Below, one piece after another: positions 6,645 through 10,861 of a stretch of DNA of 10,861 nt. The position numbers and the translations under genes were made by a program. Source of the DNA: Prolixibacteraceae bacterium. Lineage in GTDB: Bacteria; Bacteroidota; Bacteroidia; Bacteroidales; Prolixibacteraceae. The stretch covers positions 1 through 10,861 of the forward strand of contig WRIQ01000022.1 of the NCBI GenBank assembly GCA_009782655.1. The letters are read 5' to 3'. Within the stretch, counting starts at the first letter, position 1. Each line of letters opens with the position of its first letter. The notes beneath the pieces were generated by a model. It did no database searches. It had not been told where the DNA came from and saw nothing but the letters and a program-made list of their open reading frames with translations.

Positions 6645-8084
6645 TCAGAAAACATAGGAGACGCCGGCGTACAAGCCAGCGCGCCAAGGTTTAAAGCTGA
6701 TGTTGTCATTTTTGCTCAGTGAATTCAGATTGTAGGAAACCCTGGGCTCGACCGACAGTTCCAAATTTTGGGTCAGGTCGAAGCTAAAACCGAGTCCCGC
6801 CGTTCCCGAAAAATTGATGAACGACAAATCGGCAACACTGCCTACTCGCTCTTTCCCCACTGAGTTGTTGAGGTACACATGATTGCCGACCAGCATATTG
6901 GTGCTGATTCCACCGGCCAGTTCAACGCCCATCCGCCGGGAAAGAAGTGCATAACGCGCCATGAGCGGCACTTCCACATAGTTGAACTGCTGGATTATTT
7001 CGCCTTCTGCCAGCATAAACTCGCTCGTCATTGCCATATATTCGGGCTGCGGAACCGTAGCCGAATTTTGCGGAATCCTGCTGAGTTTTATGACGCCGGC
7101 ATTACCGTTGATGGTCGCTTCACCGTTTTCGATATTCAATACCGAGTTGAAAAAATTCTGACTTCCACTTCCATAATCAGAGTTAACATCGCGGTACATA
7201 ACACTTGCCGATTTTAAATCGAGGCGATTTTGCGAACCGTTCGAGGTACTCGAATAGTAAAAACCGCTTTCCAATTTCCATTTGGAAGAAGTTCCATATC
7301 GAACCGAAAATCCGCTGGCGGTATTCGTACCGGTCTTCCCTGACGTATTGGACATGCTGCGCAAATAATCCGGTTTGTAGCTTGTACTCGACGATGCGTA
7401 GGCCGATGCGACATACATTCCCACGCTCCATTTTTCGTCATCCTGATTTTTAAATTTCATTTTCTGCCGTTGTCTCTCAATGTTGGCGGCAATAATTATC
7501 TTATCAGCTTCGCTGAGTTCGTCGTATGCCGCAACAATTCTTTGCGGCCTGCCCTGAAGTGCGGCTGTCATTTTTTCATTGGGGAGCAGCGCATCCTTGC
7601 CATGGATAAATGAAAACATTTTTCCCTGCGTATGCGAGAACGGCGGCGCTGTCATCTCTTCGTCCTGTTTTTCGGGCATTTGGGCAATATGTTTTTTCAT
7701 GTCCTTCCCTGTGGGTTCAGTGATTGTTGTACCATTCCCGCTATCAGCAGTTTGAACAATTTCGGTTTTTGCAGGTTCAGGTTCCGGCGCTTTTTCGCTA
7801 TCCAAAATAACAGGCTGCGTCGCCTTTGGAGGACTTACAACAACGGGGTGGTGATCTGCTACGACGGGCCTATTGAGTTTCTGTTCGGCGTAGAACAAGC
7901 CGGCTCCCAAAACCAGAACGACGGTTGCAGCAGCAGCCCACCGCAGGTAGACCGCCTTTCGGTTGCGTTTCCTTGCGACCATGCCCGGCTTGACATTTTG
8001 CCAAATGTGCGCCGGAGGTTCTACGGAATATTCCTCCAGCTTTTTTCGCAACATTTCGTCAAACAATTTATCTTTTTCTTTCAT
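6645..8084 (-). CDS. Dual-membrane anti-sigma factor-like protein (Dma-type): TM helix plus outer-membrane beta-barrel
   Basis: A 479-residue protein likely to cross the whole envelope. Residues 1-44 are charged and cytoplasmic in character (LFDEMLRKKLEEYSVEPP, then a KPGMVARKRNRK basic stretch) and would bind the sigma factor. Residues about 46-67 form one strong transmembrane helix (LRWAAAATVVLVLGAGLFYA) with positive residues on the inner side. There is no cleavable signal peptide or lipobox. Residues about 70-215 are Pro/Glu/Lys/Thr-rich and probably disordered, a periplasmic tether. Residues about 218-479 look like an outer-membrane beta-barrel: alternating strands, the FNYVEVPLMARYAL segment (368-381) typical of PorT-like barrels, and a C-terminal Phe (SYVF). 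Its ATG overlaps the stop of the ECF sigma gene (ATGA, 8084-8081), so the two are coupled. The architecture matches the Dma proteins of Bacteroides thetaiotaomicron, where outer-membrane state is relayed to a cytoplasmic sigma factor. Function here is inferred from architecture and neighbour. Confidence 0.82.
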   Translation of the reverse strand: MKEKDKLFDEMLRKKLEEYSVEPPAHIWQNVKPGMVARKRNRKAVYLRWAAAATVVLVLGAGLFYAEQKLNRPVVADHHPVVVSPPKATQPVILDSEKAPEPEPAKTEIVQTADSGNGTTITEPTGKDMKKHIAQMPEKQDEEMTAPPFSHTQGKMFSFIHGKDALLPNEKMTAALQGRPQRIVAAYDELSEADKIIIAANIERQRQKMKFKNQDDEKWSVGMYVASAYASSSTSYKPDYLRSMSNTSGKTGTNTASGFSVRYGTSSKWKLESGFYYSSTSNGSQNRLDLKSASVMYRDVNSDYGSGSQNFFNSVLNIENGEATINGNAGVIKLSRIPQNSATVPQPEYMAMTSEFMLAEGEIIQQFNYVEVPLMARYALLSRRMGVELAGGISTNMLVGNHVYLNNSVGKERVGSVADLSFINFSGTAGLGFSFDLTQNLELSVEPRVSYNLNSLSKNDNISFKPWRAGLYAGVSYVF

Positions 8085-8644
8085 ATCGAATACCTTCTGC
8101 TTTTTCGTATTGTTCCAATCTGTTTTTCCAATTTCGACCTGAGTATTCCGCGAGCTCTCGAAAGATTTGATTTCGATGTTCCTTCCGAAATGCCCAACTG
8201 ATCGCCTATTTCCTTGTGACTCATCCCTTCCATCACATAGAGGTTGAAAACCATTCTGTATTGCGATGGAAGTTCCTGAATCAAACCTATTAATTTTTCA
8301 ACAGGTATTTTTCCAAAATCTTCGTGTTCGTCAGCAGCAACATTGTTAAGTTCCTTTGTTTCGTTGAGGAATACAAATTGTTGCTTTCCCCTGAATTTGT
8401 TGATGCTGATATTAACCATAATCCGCCGCACCCAACCTTCGAATGAACCTTCGTGGCGGTAATCTTTCAGCTTTGAGAATACGGTGATGAAGCCATCTTG
8501 CAAATTGTCTTCCGCTTCGGGTACATCTTTAGCGTATCGCATGCAAACGCCAAACATTTTGGGCGCTAAACTGCGATATAACAATTCGTGAGCCCGGTAC
8601 TCCCCCGCTATGCATGCATCAATTATTTCCCTGATGTCTTCCAA
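8081..8644 (-). CDS. ECF RNA polymerase sigma factor (probably ECF21-like)
   Basis: A 187-residue sigma-70 family factor of the extracytoplasmic-function type. It would direct RNA polymerase to a small regulon in response to an envelope signal. Region 2 spans about 20-85 (LLYRSLAPKMFGVCMRYAKD, then AEDNLQDGFITVFSKL and SFEGWVRRIMVN). Region 4 spans about 116-172, with the helix-turn-helix SHKEIGDQLGISEGTSKSN at 142-160. No region 1 or 3 is present. The start must be TTG at 8644-8642 (or an even rarer ATT at 8647): the in-frame stop TAA lies at 8653-8651, and no ATG precedes region 2. The gene overlaps the following Dma-type gene by four bases, the usual pairing of sigma and anti-sigma. The ECF21 assignment rests on phylum and partner type and is not tested here. 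Confidence 0.92.
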   Translation of the reverse strand: MEDIREIIDACIAGEYRAHELLYRSLAPKMFGVCMRYAKDVPEAEDNLQDGFITVFSKLKDYRHEGSFEGWVRRIMVNISINKFRGKQQFVFLNETKELNNVAADEHEDFGKIPVEKLIGLIQELPSQYRMVFNLYVMEGMSHKEIGDQLGISEGTSKSNLSRARGILRSKLEKQIGTIRKSRRYSI

Positions 8645-8660
8645 AATCGATTAATTTTCT

Positions 8661-8668
8661 CAAAGATA
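8661..8668 (-). promoter_or_regulatory. Candidate housekeeping -7 box upstream of the ECF sigma gene
   Basis: The minus strand reads TATCTTTG, a match to TAnnTTTG, ending 16 bases before the TTG start codon at 8644. It would give an almost leaderless mRNA. No TTTG or TTG is seen at the right distance upstream, so it is a weak candidate. Confidence 0.35.
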
Positions 8669-8767
8669 CGGATAATTACCGGCTATTGCCCGCTGGTTTC
8701 TATTTCAGTCATTGCCAATGTCGATTAAATTAAAAATAAGAACTGATTTCATATTTGTCGAACTCAT

Positions 8768-8792
8768 GACGCCGTTTTATGAAAAAGGTTGC
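8768..8792 (-). promoter_or_regulatory. Candidate ECF-type (autoregulatory) promoter
   Basis: On the minus strand GCAACC (8792-8787) is followed after 15 bases by CGTC (8771-8768). An AAC-containing -35 and a CGTC -10 about 15-17 bases apart are the general pattern of ECF promoters. It lies about 125 bases upstream of the ECF sigma start, so it could be an autoregulated promoter. A poly-A run of nine lies just upstream on the same strand (8809-8801 region). This is inferred from motif shape only. Confidence 0.4.
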
Positions 8793-8835
8793 GTACAAAT
8801 TTTTTTTTTACACACCCGTTTGTGAAGTCGTTTTG

Positions 8836-8948
8836 CCCCACGCTTTGCATGGGGTAATCCATGTAAAAGTCCTTGCGGGCTCAAGGTTTGCCGTATACAA
8901 TTTGGATGGAAACTCACGGTTCCGAATAAATTTTTAACAACCCTTGAG
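8836..8948. repeat. Cluster of small inverted repeats in the sigma-M56 gap
   Basis: The roughly 370-base gap 8645-9015 contains no credible gene. Its centre is dense in short perfect inverted repeats: CCCCA/TGGGG (8836-8840 and 8850-8854), CATGG/CCATG (8848-8852 and 8859-8863), CCTTG/CAAGG (8871-8875 and 8882-8886) and CTCAAGG/CCTTGAG (8880-8886 and 8942-8948). Neighbouring pairs overlap, so the folds compete. This could be a structured leader of the sigma operon, a small RNA or the remnant of a repeat element. No known RNA family was recognised. Confidence 0.35.
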
Positions 8949-8958
8949 GTCAGCGCAC

Positions 8959-8986
8959 AAAAAAAGAGCGCTGTTGCCAACGCTCC
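8959..8986 (-). terminator. Intrinsic terminator of the M56 peptidase gene
   Basis: On the minus strand GAGCG (8985-8981) pairs with CGCTC (8970-8966) across a 10-base loop, within which two further pairs (TG/CA) can extend the stem. A run of seven T follows (8965-8959). It lies about 30 bases after the TAG stop at 9018-9016. It separates the M56 gene from the ECF sigma operon. Confidence 0.8.
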
Positions 8987-9015
8987 TTTCCGATGCAGGG
9001 AATTAAAAAGGTTAA

Positions 9016-10861
9016 CTATTGTAAAACAAAATTGACATTCATTTTCAGCCATTTATTTTTGTACTTGTCGATATCGAGGGTTGGTATTTTTCTCGCCACC
9101 CTCATCGCTTCCTGAACCAGCGGACTGGATTCTGTTATAGCCTGATTCTTTTCGCCGTCGGTTTCATCATTCGTGCGGCTTCCAAAAGCTACTACTATAA
9201 CTTCCTCTAAATCAACTGTTTTATCTTTAGGCGCTTCCCATTTTACGTTTGCCACATTGCCTTTATCGTCGGTATTTATATAAACTGACAATTTACCTTG
9301 CAGTTTCGATTCGGCCGCTACGGGCGAATATCGAAAATTATCACGTAAAAATTTGGAGAGTTCCTCTTCGGTCGTAATTTTCGTGCTATTTTTTTTGGTG
9401 ATCAATATCACGCCATTTTTACCATTTTCGCCATAAACTGCCACAGCCGATTCACCTTTCAGAATGGAAAAGCTTTCGATTTCATCGGGTTTCAATGTGG
9501 CAAGTTGATTTTTATCTGCTTGCTTTCCATCTATCTCAATAAGCAGATCGTTATTCCCTGCGGAGTCAATTCCCCTTGTGTATCTTGTGAAAAAATTTGC
9601 CGCGGTTGTATCTTCTTTAATAATAATCGTATCTCCATTCCCTGAGGCGTCACGTTTCATTCTGAGAAAAACTGTATTACTTGTATCGTTTTCAGCAACT
9701 TCCAATTGACTGGCGAGTTTTGCTGCACTTCCCCATGCAATATTTATCCTCTCCTTTCCCGCGTCCACAGCGCTGTTAATCTCCGGGTCGGACGTATTTT
9801 TGGTAGTTATTATGAGAACCGCGCCATTCTTTACCTTTTCGCCATAAACTGCCACAGCCGATTCACCTTTCAGAATGGAAAAGCTTTCAATTTCACCGAG
9901 TTGCAATTCCCTAAGTTTTTCCAAACTTACCTCTTTCCCGTTGATATAAAAAAACTGCGAACCGTCGTTGTTTTCATTATGGTCGGTCCAAAAGCTGCTT
10001 TCCTTTACATCTGCAAAACTATCTGCATCCAATACTTCCCCTGCATTTGCCTGAAGCAACGAAGTCGGGTCGCCATAATCAACGGCGGCCTTAAATTCCC
10101 TGTTGGAAAGTCCGATGAGCAATGCAACGCCCAAAGGGACAATCACCAATTTCCGGAGCACCGGATTTTTACTTTCTTTTTTCATTTTCATCATTTTTAT
10201 ACGTGTTTTTAATCCTGAATTGTTCAATGCCGTGAGAAACGGCGGAGTAAAGCTCCTGTTGTCGACAAGCTGAAGAAGCGCCAATTGATAATGTTGAGCG
10301 TCGTTTTCTTTGATAATCTCATTATCGGTCTGAAACTCAAGATTATTCTTCAAATCGCGGCGCATAAGCCACATGAAAGGATTGAACCATTGCGCACTGT
10401 TTGCCAGTTCGATAAAAAGATTGTCGAGCCAGTGCCGTTTTTGTACGTGCACGCCTTCGTGCTGCAAAATGAGCGGCAAAATGGAGTTGTCCAAAAGGCT
10501 CTCGGGTAAAACAATTTTGTTGAAGAAGGCGAAGGGTCGGATGCTGGATTTGCTGACATAAACGGCGACCCTGTTTATTTCGGTCTTGCGGCATTTTCGC
10601 AGCAGCCGCAAAACTTTCACATGCCCGGCAAGCAGGCGCAGGAGGCAAACGAAAATAACGGCGACCAAGAGCAATGCCGCAATCTGCCCAATATCCATTT
10701 GCGGCGCAACTGTTGCCGATTCAACAACAGCCATATTTTCCACATTCACGCTCGCTGAGGAAGGGATGGCTAACAACTGCGAAAAGTCAATTTCGCGCCT
10801 AACGGTGAATGTAATCAGTGGAAAAACGAAACTCATAATCAACGAGCCGCACAAATAAAGC
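9016..10861 (-). CDS. M56 (BlaR1-type) membrane zinc metallopeptidase with TonB-plug-like repeats (5' end cut)
   Basis: The frame is open at the right edge, so the N-terminus is missing; 614 codons are visible. Residues are counted from the TTG codon at 10854. Hydrophobic segments lie at about 3-17, 57-75 and 232-251. The M56 zinc site is HEGVH at 132-136 (10461-10447), with the likely third ligand E173 in LEFQTDNE. In BlaR1 and MecR1 this domain faces the cytoplasm and, when the sensor is activated, leads to cleavage of the paired BlaI-type repressor. A repressor gene would be expected upstream, outside the window. The C-terminal part, probably periplasmic, has two TonB-receptor-plug-like repeats (301-353 and 438-490, each with IESFSILKGESAVAVYGE). 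A TonB-C-like domain follows (about 500-612, ending MNVNFVLQ) and contains a SusC-like segment, DLEEVIVVAFGS (548-559). The substrate and signal are unknown. Confidence 0.87.
   Translation of the reverse strand, partial: LYLCGSLIMSFVFPLITFTVRREIDFSQLLAIPSSASVNVENMAVVESATVAPQMDIGQIAALLLVAVIFVCLLRLLAGHVKVLRLLRKCRKTEINRVAVYVSKSSIRPFAFFNKIVLPESLLDNSILPLILQHEGVHVQKRHWLDNLFIELANSAQWFNPFMWLMRRDLKNNLEFQTDNEIIKENDAQHYQLALLQLVDNRSFTPPFLTALNNSGLKTRIKMMKMKKESKNPVLRKLVIVPLGVALLIGLSNREFKAAVDYGDPTSLLQANAGEVLDADSFADVKESSFWTDHNENNDGSQFFYINGKEVSLEKLRELQLGEIESFSILKGESAVAVYGEKVKNGAVLIITTKNTSDPEINSAVDAGKERINIAWGSAAKLASQLEVAENDTSNTVFLRMKRDASGNGDTIIIKEDTTAANFFTRYTRGIDSAGNNDLLIEIDGKQADKNQLATLKPDEIESFSILKGESAVAVYGENGKNGVILITKKNSTKITTEEELSKFLRDNFRYSPVAAESKLQGKLSVYINTDDKGNVANVKWEAPKDKTVDLEEVIVVAFGSRTNDETDGEKNQAITESSPLVQEAMRVARKIPTLDIDKYKNKWLKMNVNFVLQ
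9425..9477 (-). repeat. Perfect 53-bp direct repeat, copy 2 (M56 gene)
   Basis: These 53 bases are identical to 9836-9888, in the same frame 411 bases (137 codons) away. They encode the core of the second plug-like unit (ESFSILKGESAVAVYGE). The flanking parts of the units, about 50 residues each, are clearly related but have diverged in both DNA and protein. Confidence 0.95.
9836..9888 (-). repeat. Perfect 53-bp direct repeat, copy 1 (M56 gene)
   Basis: First copy in translation order of the 53-base identical segment, encoding the core of the first plug-like unit. The lack of even synonymous differences suggests recent duplication or gene conversion between the two units. Confidence 0.95.

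Noticed and set aside
6604..6645. Inverted repeat ACGGAAA / TTTCCGT at the end of the Dma-type gene
   Set aside because: A 7-bp stem with a loop of 28 bases and no T-tract after it; the element at 6553-6599 is a better terminator candidate.
8777..9052. A 91-codon minus-strand open frame in the sigma-M56 gap
   Set aside because: It overlaps the end of the M56 gene, runs through the strong terminator at 8959-8986 and shows no family resemblance or sensible composition.

Overview
The window looks like chromosomal DNA from a member of the Bacteroidota. The rimP-nusA-infB cluster encodes proteins of the form usual in that phylum: a short NusA, and an IF-2 with a very long Lys/Glu-rich linker. Putative promoters fit the phylum's TTTG / TAnnTTTG pattern. 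An ECF sigma factor is followed by an inner-membrane/outer-membrane spanning protein, and the M56 (BlaR1-type) protein carries SusC-like plug motifs. Every recognisable gene is on the minus strand, so the window reads right to left.

Right end (10861-9016): the 3' part of an M56 zinc metallopeptidase/sensor gene, cut by the window edge. Its periplasmic part holds two TonB-receptor-plug-like repeats and a TonB-C-like domain, and it ends at a strong intrinsic terminator (8959-8986). A gap of about 370 bases follows. It is rich in small inverted repeats and contains possible promoters for the next operon.

Middle right (8644-6645): a two-gene operon with an ATGA overlap. It encodes an ECF sigma factor that starts at TTG and a protein with a cytoplasmic N-terminus, one transmembrane helix, a disordered periplasmic tether and a C-terminal outer-membrane beta-barrel. 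This is the layout of the Dma dual-membrane anti-sigma factors.

Middle (6362-1437): rimP, nusA and infB, the ribosome-maturation / transcription-elongation / translation-initiation operon.

Left end (1334-1): a TrpB2-type tryptophan synthase beta chain, cut by the window edge, with its own promoter (1306-1334). Its leader of about 270 nt encodes a 22-residue peptide containing Trp-Trp-Leu-Trp, followed by a GC-rich terminator hairpin. This has the layout of a ribosome-mediated tryptophan attenuator and is the most notable regulatory find here. A second inverted repeat interlocks with the terminator.

I saw no tRNA, rRNA, CRISPR array, insertion sequence or phage gene.
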